Shown here: positions 1 through 8,934 of the stretch, one piece after another
Position numbering within the stretch: position 1 is the first letter of the stretch
Layout: each line of letters begins with the position of its first letter
Assembly (NCBI GenBank): GCA_018645275.1
Contig: JABGOW010000393.1
Coordinates: 1-32,762 of the forward strand
Reading direction: 5' to 3'
Length of the DNA stretch: 32,762 nucleotides
Source: Verrucomicrobiota bacterium
GTDB taxonomy: Bacteria; Verrucomicrobiota; Kiritimatiellia; UBA8416
Position numbers and translations under genes: made by a program
The notes under the pieces: model-generated
Databases searched by the model: none
What the model was told of the DNA's origin: nothing
Seen by the model: the letters and a program-made list of their open reading frames with translations, nothing else

Positions 1-249
1 GAACGAGTCTCTGAACTCGTCCTACAGCATAACAACGCTAGAGCACAGCGTCAAAGCAGTGAGCAGCCTTATGTCACCCACTTTGACTGTTTCCCTGATG
101 CATGTCGCGGGTGGATTGACAAGCATTTCGCGGACGGCCAACCTCACAGCATTTACGCCGCTGATGACGGACCCGAGCTTCATGCCCCTTCTTCACAACA
201 AGTCTTAAATGTGTTGTCATATTCCGTCAGTGCGGTATAACACACGTTC

Positions 250-1008
250 ATGTCTGCCAGTTCTAAAGATATCGTTGACTTTCATCGCCGATTGCGGCCG
301 GGGCAGTTTCTTGACGTGTTGATCACGCTGGTTCCCGAGAGTCAATTCTTTGTCAAGGACCGTCAGAGTCAGTTCATGGCTGCCAGTCCGGGTTTCGCGC
401 GCATGTTGGGTGCGTCCTCGGTTGATGCTCTCCTCGGCAAGACGGACTACGATTACTTGGCAGACTTTCTGGCCAAGGCCTTTATCGCGGATGATCGCCG
501 TGTGATGCGGATGGGCAAGGCGATACGGAACAAGGTTGAGCTCGTCCCTGAAGGGGATTCTCTTGACTGGCACAGCACGACGAAGGTGCCGCTTTTCAAT
601 CGGAAGGATGAGGTGGTGGGATTGGCAGGCGTGACACGGGTCGTCGACGATTCGGATGACCTCTACCGAGACCATCCCGAGATGCACCGCATCATCGAGT
701 TCATTGCCGGGACGTTCCGCGACAAGGTTACCATCGCGGACATGGCACACTCGGCTGGGATTTCGGTTAGTTCAGTAGAGCGCCTCTTCCGCAAGATGTT
801 TGAGGTGACGCCTCTGATGTATCTGCGTAAGACTCGATTGAACGCCGCGTGTCGTCTGCTGCGGCAGAACGGCATGAGCTTGCAGGATATTTCGAAGGAA
901 TGCGGGTTCAATGACCAGCCCGGTATGACGCGAGCCTTTCGCCAGGAATTGAAGATTACGCCGCTCCGCTATCGGCAGCGGTTCAAGACCATAGAAACAG
1001 CTAAGTAA
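250..1008 (+). CDS. AraC-family transcriptional regulator with N-terminal PAS domain
   Basis: ORF 252 aa; N-terminal PAS-like segment (FFVKDRQSQFMAASPGFARMLG...LLGKTDYDYLADFLAKAF); C-terminal double HTH (VTIADMAHSAGISVSSVERLFRKMFEVTPLMYLRKTRLNAACRLL...ISKECGFNDQPGMTRAFRQELKITPLRYRQRF). Confidence 0.9.
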   Translation: MSASSKDIVDFHRRLRPGQFLDVLITLVPESQFFVKDRQSQFMAASPGFARMLGASSVDALLGKTDYDYLADFLAKAFIADDRRVMRMGKAIRNKVELVPEGDSLDWHSTTKVPLFNRKDEVVGLAGVTRVVDDSDDLYRDHPEMHRIIEFIAGTFRDKVTIADMAHSAGISVSSVERLFRKMFEVTPLMYLRKTRLNAACRLLRQNGMSLQDISKECGFNDQPGMTRAFRQELKITPLRYRQRFKTIETAK

Positions 1009-1037
1009 GATCGAGGGCTCTAGAAAAGGGGGTACAG

Positions 1038-2093
1038 ATGATGTTGTCACCAGCACCACTTGAAGTTGGAATGATTGGCGGCGTGATGTTTTCAAGAATG
1101 TACGTCTGGGCGTTGACGCTTCTGGTATGTGGGCTGTTCTCTGCAAGGGGGATCGCGCAAGAGCCTGCACAATTCGAGGATCTGGCGGACTACCCACTGA
1201 TGGGGGACTGGACCGGCCGCTGGGTTAAACCACGCGGTCACCACGAGAGCAAGCGCCCCACGTTGTCGGCTCAGGTGCTACCCATGAAGAAGGGCAGCTG
1301 TCTTGTCGTGTTTGCATCGCAAGCTTACAGGCGTGCGGTGCCCTATGCCGAGATCACGGTGCCGTCGGATGGGAAGACCGTGGCGATCGACCAGCAGGGA
1401 TGGACGGTCACGTTTCGGTCCGGCGAACCGGCCAAGGGGCAGGCTATGCTGAATGGAAAGTTGACCGACTTTGAGTTGACCAAAGCGCCCTGGGCTCCGC
1501 CCACGCTTGGTGCGAAACCACCCGCTGGTGCGGTTGTTCTCATGGATGGCAGCTCTCTCGACGCCTGGCAGCATGACCGCGGACGTGCTGCCACCTGGAT
1601 TCTCAAGAACGGTGGTATGGAGACCGTGGGTCAAGCGTGGAACAAGGGCCAGAATCGTAAGAATGGTCTCGGTGGCAATCTCCACTGCAAGCGAAAGTTC
1701 GGCAGCCTGCGCTACCACATGGAATTCCGCTATCCCGTCGAGGAAGGGAAGGATGGTCAGGCACGAGGAAACAGTGGCCTGTTCTTCCCGCCGTTGCCCG
1801 AGCTGCAAGTCCTCAATGCCTATACCAAAACCGGCTATTGGAATGAGTCTGGCTCGATGTATAAGTATCTGCCAGCCAAGGTAAACGCGGCCGGTCCGCC
1901 ACTGGTGTGGCAGACCTATGATGTGACGATTCAGTTCACCGGAAAAGGGGCAGCCCTTGTTACCGCTCTGCTGAACGGGCATCCTATACACACGCAGGTC
2001 GAGATTCCCACCAAGGAAACTCAAGTGGGGCTCTGGCTGCAAGACCATAACAACCGCCTGCAGTGGCGTAATATATGGGTGGAAGAGCTGTAA
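1038..2093 (+). CDS. Secreted DUF1080 (3-keto-disaccharide hydrolase-type) protein
   Basis: ORF 351 aa with hydrophobic N-terminus; typical DUF1080 pattern VVLMDGSSLDAWQ...GNSGLFFPPLPELQVLNAY...GPPLVWQTYDV...HNNRLQWRNIWVEEL. Start may be ATG 1086. Confidence 0.85.
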   Translation: MMLSPAPLEVGMIGGVMFSRMYVWALTLLVCGLFSARGIAQEPAQFEDLADYPLMGDWTGRWVKPRGHHESKRPTLSAQVLPMKKGSCLVVFASQAYRRAVPYAEITVPSDGKTVAIDQQGWTVTFRSGEPAKGQAMLNGKLTDFELTKAPWAPPTLGAKPPAGAVVLMDGSSLDAWQHDRGRAATWILKNGGMETVGQAWNKGQNRKNGLGGNLHCKRKFGSLRYHMEFRYPVEEGKDGQARGNSGLFFPPLPELQVLNAYTKTGYWNESGSMYKYLPAKVNAAGPPLVWQTYDVTIQFTGKGAALVTALLNGHPIHTQVEIPTKETQVGLWLQDHNNRLQWRNIWVEEL

Positions 2094-2265
2094 TGTTGCT
2101 ACGTGTACTTGTCATTCTTGTGTTTGCCGCGTCGTTAAGTGGCTGTGCTACTGTAGCGACACAGTATGCCAGCATTGATGAGGCCAAGGGCCGTGTCGAC
2201 GTGTCGCCCGGCAGAACGGCAACACTGCCGCGCTGGCTATTCTAGAATCTGGAAACGTTAAGTAG
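2093..2265 (+). pseudogene. Internally deleted ankyrin-repeat lipoprotein gene remnant
   Basis: Starts in a TAATG overlap with the DUF1080 stop; MLLRVLVILVFAASLSGCATVATQYASIDEA matches the N-terminus, and (other frame) RQNGNTAALAILESGNVK* matches the C-terminus, of the intact gene at 29210-29865. The ankyrin core is absent; junction near 2200. Confidence 0.8.
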
Positions 2266-2283
2266 AGTAAGGGAATAGAAACC

Positions 2284-3666
2284 ATGAATCGTAGGTCATT
2301 TCTAAAAACCTCGACGGCTGCCGGTGCGGGTGCATTTGTGATGCCTTCGTTTAGTATCGGGCAAGCTGGTGCATCCGCCAACAGCAAGCTCAACATCGCC
2401 ATGATTGGTGCGGGCAACATTGCATCCATGGCTTATAGTGGTTGCAGGGGTGAGAACATCGTGGCCCTGTGCGACGTGGACTCAAAGATGTTCGCGCATC
2501 CGAAGCGAAAGTATCCCGCGGCGGCAGAGGCGGCAACCTTTACGGACTTCCGCGTCATGCTTGATAAGATGGGCAAGGAGATTGATGCCGTCTGTATTAA
2601 TACACCCGATCATACCCATTTTGTGGCAACGATTGCTGCGATGGAGCGGGGAATGCACGTCTGCACGCAGAAGCCTCTGACGCACAACATCTGGGAGGCG
2701 CGCACACTGCGCAAGGCCCAGCACAAATACAACGTGATCACGAACATGGGCAATCAGGGCCATACCTGCAACGGTATCCGCCAGATGCGTGAGTGGGTCG
2801 AGGCTGATGTCTTCGGGCAGATCAGCGAGGTGCATAGTTGGATGAAGGGGCCGGGCACCAACTGGAGGGCTCCATACTTCGGGAAGCCCGCCGCATTACC
2901 GCCTGCCGAACAGCCTGTTCCGGCCAATCTGGACTACGATCTCTGGTTGGGGCCTGCCGCTCAGACGCCATTCAATGGACTTTACCATCCGAAGAAGTGG
3001 CGCGGATTCAACCCGTTCGGGACCGGCCAATTTGGGGATTGGTTCTGTCACGTTGCGGATGCCCCGGTATGGATTCTGGATCTTTATGAGCCCACGGTTA
3101 TTGAAGCCGAGGAAGTGGCGGGCGGCAACGAGTGGCTCGTTCCAGACGGCTGCCGCGTGCGGTTTGATTTCCCTAAACGGGGCGATAAGCCGCCCTGCAG
3201 CTTCTACTGGCACAACGGAGACGCCCAGTTCCGTCCCGCCAAGCCGGAGTCATGGACATGGGGAGATCTCAAGGGAGGTGGTTCCCTCTACATGGGAACG
3301 AAACAGATCGGCTACACCGATGAGCGCTCCAATAACCCCCGCCTGGCGGACCGCGAAGCGATGAAGGTCTTCAAGGAAGCGGGTTACCCGGCTGAGACGT
3401 ACCCTCGCGTAAAGGGGGGTAGCCCGCACCTCGAGTGGGTCCGCGCGATCAAGGGCGAAGGACCGGAGCCGGGTTCAAACTTTGACTACGCCGCACCGAT
3501 GACCGAGATCGCCCTGTTGGGTGTTCTGGCTGCCAGATTTGGAGGCAAGCTTGAATGGGATTCAAAGAACATGCGTATCACTAATCGTCCTGAGCTCAAC
3601 GCCTTCGTCCGTGAGCCGGTACGCAAGGGGTGGGAGTATGGTCAGGATCTGTGGAAGAACGCCTAA
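2284..3666 (+). CDS. Gfo/Idh/MocA-family oxidoreductase with Tat signal
   Basis: ORF 460 aa; Tat motif [23 protein letters not shown]; Rossmann motif [22 protein letters not shown]-like motif in [12 protein letters not shown]. Confidence 0.93.
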   Translation: MNRRSFLKTSTAAGAGAFVMPSFSIGQAGASANSKLNIAMIGAGNIASMAYSGCRGENIVALCDVDSKMFAHPKRKYPAAAEAATFTDFRVMLDKMGKEIDAVCINTPDHTHFVATIAAMERGMHVCTQKPLTHNIWEARTLRKAQHKYNVITNMGNQGHTCNGIRQMREWVEADVFGQISEVHSWMKGPGTNWRAPYFGKPAALPPAEQPVPANLDYDLWLGPAAQTPFNGLYHPKKWRGFNPFGTGQFGDWFCHVADAPVWILDLYEPTVIEAEEVAGGNEWLVPDGCRVRFDFPKRGDKPPCSFYWHNGDAQFRPAKPESWTWGDLKGGGSLYMGTKQIGYTDERSNNPRLADREAMKVFKEAGYPAETYPRVKGGSPHLEWVRAIKGEGPEPGSNFDYAAPMTEIALLGVLAARFGGKLEWDSKNMRITNRPELNAFVREPVRKGWEYGQDLWKNA

Positions 3667-3700
3667 GTATTGAGGAGTAGTTCTTCGGAGCGGTGTTTCG

Positions 3701-3721
3701 GAGCGGGGGCCGACCCCGCTC
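3701..3721. terminator. Perfect 8-bp hairpin between convergent genes (possible bidirectional terminator)
   Basis: GAGCGGGG-GCCGA-CCCCGCTC between the stops of the oxidoreductase (+) and the helicase (-); no clear T tract. Confidence 0.5.
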
Positions 3722-3759
3722 ACGCCGGATTGGAGTATTTCAATGCGCTTGACGCCGGT

Positions 3760-5019
3760 CTAGCGCCGCCGGCGCCGTCGTTGGCCCTGACTCGACTGTG
3801 TCCTGTCTCGCGGTGGGCGGGGCTGTCGTCCGGGGCGTGGTTCTTCTCCAATGTGACTCCCGGCATAGGGGTGATCTTTGATCTCCGGGATCGCCGTTCT
3901 AATCAGCTTCTCGATGCTGCGAAGCCGGGGCTGTTCCTCTAGATCACAGAACGAGATGGCCCGTCCGCTGTTTCCTGCGCGACCGGTGCGACCAATACGA
4001 TGCACGTACGTCTCCGGCTCGTGCGGCAGCTCATAATTGATGACGTGGGATATCGAATCAATATCAATGCCACGAGCCGCAATATCGCTCGCCACCAACA
4101 CGCGTGCGTCACCACGCTTAAATGCCTCCAGCGCACGTGTGCGGGCATTCTGCGACTTGTTGCCGTGGATGGCCGCCGCCGGAACCTTGTCTTTGATCAG
4201 CCGTTTCGCGACGCGGTCGGCCCCATGTTTGGTGCGGGTGAAGACCAGCGTGCGCTGCATTGTGTGATCCTTCAGCAGATGCCGCAATAGATCGAGTTTC
4301 CGTTTCCGGCCTACCATGTAGAGTGCCTGATCTACCGTCTCGGCAGTCGTGGCCGCAGGCGTCACGCGCACCGTGACCGGATCGGTGAGCAAGCTGTCGG
4401 CGAGCTCACGAATAGCATTGGGAACCGTCGCCGAGAAGAACAGCGTCTGACGCTGCTTGGGCAGCTTGGCGATAATACGCCGGACATCGTGGATGAACCC
4501 CATATCCAGCATACGGTCTGCTTCATCCAAGACAAAATACTCAATGCCGCGCAGGTCCACGATGCCCTGGTTCATCAGATCAAGGAGTCGTCCCGGACAC
4601 GCGACCAGCACGTCAATGCCGCGGCGAATCGCGTTCACCTGCTTATTCTGGTTGACCCCGCCATAGATTACGGTATGCGTCAGGGGGAGGTGGGCACCAT
4701 AGGTGGCGGCACTCTCGCTGATTTGTGCCGCGAGCTCGCGCGTTGGCGTTAGAACCAACGCTCGTATACGGCGTTTTCCGTTGCAGGGACCATCGGCATC
4801 CAACTGCTGCAAAATTGGCAGAACGAACGCCGCCGTCTTGCCTGTACCCGTCTGGGCACAGCCAAACACATCGCGCCCCGCCAATGCTGGAGGAATGGCC
4901 TTCTCCTGAATGGGGGTGGGGGTGGCGTAGCGCTGATCGCGTACCGCACGCAACAGCGTGTCTGCAAGCCCCAGTTGGTCGAAGCCAGGCTTCGAGCTAG
5001 TGGTTTCTGATTCTGTCAT
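3760..5019 (-). CDS. rhlE: DEAD-box ATP-dependent RNA helicase, RhlE-like
   Basis: ORF 419 aa; [49 protein letters not shown]; basic C-terminal tail QGQRRRRRR. Confidence 0.93.
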   Translation of the reverse strand: MTESETTSSKPGFDQLGLADTLLRAVRDQRYATPTPIQEKAIPPALAGRDVFGCAQTGTGKTAAFVLPILQQLDADGPCNGKRRIRALVLTPTRELAAQISESAATYGAHLPLTHTVIYGGVNQNKQVNAIRRGIDVLVACPGRLLDLMNQGIVDLRGIEYFVLDEADRMLDMGFIHDVRRIIAKLPKQRQTLFFSATVPNAIRELADSLLTDPVTVRVTPAATTAETVDQALYMVGRKRKLDLLRHLLKDHTMQRTLVFTRTKHGADRVAKRLIKDKVPAAAIHGNKSQNARTRALEAFKRGDARVLVASDIAARGIDIDSISHVINYELPHEPETYVHRIGRTGRAGNSGRAISFCDLEEQPRLRSIEKLIRTAIPEIKDHPYAGSHIGEEPRPGRQPRPPRDRTQSSQGQRRRRRR

Positions 5020-5410
5020 AATTCAATCATTCCTAACACGGTTGAACATTGTGAGAATGCCGTGGGATCATCGTCCGCTGCCGCATTTCTCCGAACGATG
5101 CTGTGTGCCACAGCAAAATAGCAAGGTCACCCTGGGCTGGGTTGCAGGGAGGCGTAGAAAAGTTCAGTGCATCCAGGCAGCGTGCGCGGTCAGTCCAATA
5201 CGGCACACCGCGCCCCACGGGATCCTTGACAACCGTGGGAAAGGGGGCGGACAGTAGTCGCTGCCGCCCCTCTCGTCAACACATATAGATAGGTCAATAG
5301 CATCCCATAAGGGAAGGGGTGCTGCTTGCCAGTTCTCAGCCTGGAGAATTAGTTCAGAAATCACCATCCCTATCGCCGCACCATTATCCGCAAAATTATC
5401 CAATTCGTAA

Positions 5411-5438
5411 AAAATAGATATTGGAGATTACCTATTTT
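5411..5438. promoter_or_regulatory. Inverted repeat upstream of the secreted-protein operon (possible operator)
   Basis: AAAATAG-(14 nt)-CTATTTT in an AT-rich stretch just before the operon. Confidence 0.3.
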
Positions 5439-5454
5439 CTTGCTGCTTTTCTGA

Positions 5455-7305
5455 ATGGACTTCGCTAAAGTCAACAAAGTTGTGCAGTGCCCTGCTAGGG
5501 CATTTGATCGCACGAGCAGGGGTGCTGGGGTGCTTCTTTGTGTGCGGCTTGCACGGTCTTCTGGGGATAGCGTGGCATTTCGTTTGAGACTTGCTGGGGT
5601 GGTTTTGGTTCTGGCTTCTGCCATGACGGCGCACGGGCAATGGGTCGTGCAGTCAGTGCCGCTGGTGGAAGGCTGGAATGCGGTATATTTATCGGTTCAA
5701 CCCTATCCATCCTCTTGCGCTGAGCAGTTTGGAAGCCTCCCCATTGATACGGTTCAGAGGCGCAAGCAGACGTTGACGACGGCGCAGTTTGATACGGATC
5801 CCTCCGAGCTGTTCGACGATGATGACGAATGGCTGGCTTGGCGCCCCGACGATGGCCTGAGCGGCTATGTCAGCACACTCCACAACGTGAGTGGCGATTT
5901 TTCCTACCTGATCAAGGCAACCAACGCTTGTACATGGACGGTGACAGGCCGTCCGTGTCTGCCTGAGATACGGTGGGAGCCGAGAGCGTTGAATCTGGTG
6001 GGGTTCCAGGTTAGCCTCGAGGAATCGCAGCAACCGACGTTTGCGGAGTTTTTCAAGCATGTCGATGCCATTGATGCTACACGCGACAACAACGACGCGC
6101 GTCTCTATGCCATAGGTTCCGATCTTGTTCCTGACAACATCACCGGGCAGACGGCGCAGGAAAGAATTCAACCGGGAATTGCGTATTGGATTGAAGCGCA
6201 AGCGGCCTCTCGGTTTGTGGGAGGGCTGCACCTCTATACGGCCGATCCTGAAGGGCTGAGCTTTGGTGCACGATTTAATGAGCTGTCTCTGTTTGTGCGC
6301 AATGATGCAGGCGAGGCCGTCGACGTTACGATGCGTCATTCGGGGTCTGCGCCGCCTCCGCCGGAATTCGGTCTTGTTGAGGCCAACGTGCCGTTGCAGA
6401 TTCTCGATGATAGTGTGACGAACCGGCAATGGATTGCATGGCCACTGGATTCGTCGGAGACCATTTATCTCGCAGCCGGAGAAACCCGGGAAATGCAGAT
6501 TGCGCTGGACCGCAGCGACATGGAACCTCCTGCGACAAGCAATGCCTACTGGCAGAGCATTGTGAGCCTGGAGAGCTCGTGCGGTTCGTTTGTGCGGGTT
6601 CCGGTTTCGGCCCGATATGGTGAAGCGTCTGAGCGGTATGCAGCCTGGCCGTCGGGGCTCTGGGTGGGGGAGGCCAACCTTTCCGACGTGAGTGCCGTCG
6701 CGTTTGACGAAACGGCCGGACATGAGCTGGCCTCATCGCCCAAACCGGCGAGCGATACCTTTCCCATGCGCCTTATTCTGCATGTTGACACCGAGGGCCG
6801 CATCAAGCTTCTGTCACGAGTCATCCTCACGACCGACACGAGTGCCGATGGTAATATCGTTTATCGTCTCTATGTAGATGAAGGCAGTATTCCGGATGAC
6901 GCGGAGTCGGCCGTGCGAATCAGCTCCGCCGGCTTTGGTCTTGTCCCCCCGGTGCAGCTCTCCGGCGATGGGTTTGGCGAGTGGCTGGATGGGGATTATC
7001 ACGTTGGATATGACGATCCCGTGAACCCATTCAAGCATGTCTATCATCCCTCTCACGATAACCGATCGCCAGAGGACGGGGCGCTCCTCGATGAGGGAGT
7101 GGAGAGCTATGGAATCTCGAATCATGTGGCGCTGGTGTGGGAGACCCCGGCAGGTGTTGAGGCGGGCGCCTCGTTGTGGAATCCATCGGAAACGACAACA
7201 GGAGTCTACACACATGTCATTTCCAACTTGAGACAGACACCGGTGACCGTGAGTGGGGTGTTTACCTTGCGGCGCGTCAACCGAGTAGGACAGATTGAGC
7301 CATAG
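5455..7305 (+). CDS. Secreted protein of unknown function (operon gene 1)
   Basis: ORF 616 aa; signal-peptide-like VAFRLRLAGVVLVLASAMTAHGQ, so the true start may be GTG 5572; mature part begins WVVQSVPLVEGWNAVYLSVQPYP. Confidence 0.8.
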   Translation: MDFAKVNKVVQCPARAFDRTSRGAGVLLCVRLARSSGDSVAFRLRLAGVVLVLASAMTAHGQWVVQSVPLVEGWNAVYLSVQPYPSSCAEQFGSLPIDTVQRRKQTLTTAQFDTDPSELFDDDDEWLAWRPDDGLSGYVSTLHNVSGDFSYLIKATNACTWTVTGRPCLPEIRWEPRALNLVGFQVSLEESQQPTFAEFFKHVDAIDATRDNNDARLYAIGSDLVPDNITGQTAQERIQPGIAYWIEAQAASRFVGGLHLYTADPEGLSFGARFNELSLFVRNDAGEAVDVTMRHSGSAPPPPEFGLVEANVPLQILDDSVTNRQWIAWPLDSSETIYLAAGETREMQIALDRSDMEPPATSNAYWQSIVSLESSCGSFVRVPVSARYGEASERYAAWPSGLWVGEANLSDVSAVAFDETAGHELASSPKPASDTFPMRLILHVDTEGRIKLLSRVILTTDTSADGNIVYRLYVDEGSIPDDAESAVRISSAGFGLVPPVQLSGDGFGEWLDGDYHVGYDDPVNPFKHVYHPSHDNRSPEDGALLDEGVESYGISNHVALVWETPAGVEAGASLWNPSETTTGVYTHVISNLRQTPVTVSGVFTLRRVNRVGQIEP

Positions 7306-7336
7306 AGCATTGACATCAACAAGCAGGAGGCAGGAT

Positions 7337-8908
7337 ATGATGCGGAGTTCACCTATAAGCCGGATGGCTTTCGCGGCGTTGACCGCAAGTCTGGCCTTTG
7401 CCGCCGCGGTCGCGACAGCACAGGTTCCGGATAAGCTCAACTACCAGGGCGTACTGAGGCAAGGAAATGGAGACCCGATCGGCGAAGGCTATCGCGATAT
7501 TCATTTCAGAATCTGGGATCTTGCGTCGAATGGAACTCTAATCTGGGGTCGCACCCAGTCGGTGCATACGGACGCCGACGGTACCTTTAGTACTGTACTG
7601 AATGAGGGGGGGGCCGCGATCTCGGGGGCCCAGACCGAATCGCTGGCAACCGTATTCACTGCCTCCGGTGGCGAGGATCGCTATCTGGAGCTTACCGTGG
7701 GGACCTCGACGGCGATTATGCCGCGGCAGCGCTTTGTGACGGCGCCCTATGCATTCATGGCCGGCAATGTGGATACAGCCAAAGACAATTTTACAGTCGA
7801 AGGCGCGCTGACCGTGCATGACGGAGCTCAGGTGAAGTCTCTGACGGTAGATGATGATGCCGAAATTGGCGGAAACCTGACGGTGGACCAGAATGTCCAG
7901 GTGGGTTCTGGCGGCGTAGGCAATGTCACGGTCAATGGGTACAACTTCTTCGATGTCTATGGTTCCGAGTATGATGTCTGGATTCAAGGCAGGCTGGGAA
8001 GCGTGGTCGGGTCTGACTCTCGCAATCTCGCCCTGCTTGGCAATGCGACAACGGATAGGCTCTTCGTTAACGTGGCCAGTGAGTACACTGCGGGTACCGA
8101 GATCGGCGGACCGGTGGATATCGTTGGAGGCGCTATCAGCACAGACAGCGAGGCCACCATTGGAGGCGATCTAACGGTTAATGGTCACCAACTGCTTCTA
8201 GCCAGTGCATCCCAGGATGTCTGGATTCAAGGGGGGGGATCGGGCAGTACGAGCAGTAGCGGCGAGCGCAACCTCGCTCTGCTTGGACATACAGAGGCCG
8301 GCGGCGACAAGCTCTACGTCAACTATGATAGCGAGTACAGCGCCGGCACCAGAATCGGCGGACCGGTTGATATTCCTTCCGGAACCGTCACCGTCGGCGA
8401 TGACCTGGATGTCGGGGGAGACCTGGACGTCAATGGCTACAATTTCCTCCATGTCGACTCCAGCTACGATGTCTGGATTCAGGGTGGTCAACCGGGAGAT
8501 ACGGCGCACGGCGGCGCACGAAACCTTGCGATACTCGGAGAGACGGCCGGCAATGGTGACAAGCTCTACGTCAACTATGAGAGCGAGTATAGCGGCGGAA
8601 CGGAAATTGGTGGGCCGGTCGAGATCACCAGTTGGAAAACGAAGTCCTTTGGGACCGATGGATATGCCGACCTCGGTGGGGTCTACATCCAGTGGGGCAA
8701 CGTCAGCTCCACGAGTGACAGCGACCAGCATTTCGACTTCCCCATCGCCTTCCCGACGGCCTGCTATAGCGTGGTGTGCAACCGGAAGGAATCCGGTTCT
8801 GCCAGTCCGATTGGCGCGACAAGCTGGAGCCGTACACGCTTCACAATCAACCGGGATGACGACATCGACAACAGCAGTGCGGTGAGCTACATCGCGATTG
8901 GCCGATAG
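7337..8908 (+). CDS. Secreted tandem-repeat protein with phage tail-fibre-like C-terminus (operon gene 2)
   Basis: AGGAGG at 7325-7330 before ATG 7337; signal MMRSSPISRMAFAALTASLAFAAAVATAQ; three ~84-aa repeats; C-terminus ADLGGVYIQWGNVS...FDFPIAFPTACYSVVCNR...YIAIGR resembles tail-fibre gp53-like C-terminal domains. Confidence 0.8.
   Translation: MMRSSPISRMAFAALTASLAFAAAVATAQVPDKLNYQGVLRQGNGDPIGEGYRDIHFRIWDLASNGTLIWGRTQSVHTDADGTFSTVLNEGGAAISGAQTESLATVFTASGGEDRYLELTVGTSTAIMPRQRFVTAPYAFMAGNVDTAKDNFTVEGALTVHDGAQVKSLTVDDDAEIGGNLTVDQNVQVGSGGVGNVTVNGYNFFDVYGSEYDVWIQGRLGSVVGSDSRNLALLGNATTDRLFVNVASEYTAGTEIGGPVDIVGGAISTDSEATIGGDLTVNGHQLLLASASQDVWIQGGGSGSTSSSGERNLALLGHTEAGGDKLYVNYDSEYSAGTRIGGPVDIPSGTVTVGDDLDVGGDLDVNGYNFLHVDSSYDVWIQGGQPGDTAHGGARNLAILGETAGNGDKLYVNYESEYSGGTEIGGPVEITSWKTKSFGTDGYADLGGVYIQWGNVSSTSDSDQHFDFPIAFPTACYSVVCNRKESGSASPIGATSWSRTRFTINRDDDIDNSSAVSYIAIGR
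7921..8635 (+). repeat. Three in-frame ~250-bp coding repeats
   Basis: Recurring VNG(Y/H)xxx...(Y/Q)DVWIQG...RNLA(L/I)LG...(K/R)L(Y/F)VN...SEY(S/T)xGTxIGGPV(D/E)I; gatgtctggattca(a/g)gg occurs three times. Confidence 0.85.
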
Positions 8909-8934
8909 CGGCTGCGGCTCACGCGGAGATTTGT

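Noticed and set aside
5689-6723. Long antisense ORFs (e.g. 344 aa here; 12295..13101; 1278..2048; 6814..7440)
   Set aside because: Shadow frames of well-supported genes with His/Arg-rich, domain-free translations and no RBS or family signal.
7921-8635. CRISPR-like array
   Set aside because: Repeats are ~250 bp, contiguous and in frame within a protein; no short repeats with spacers anywhere in the window.
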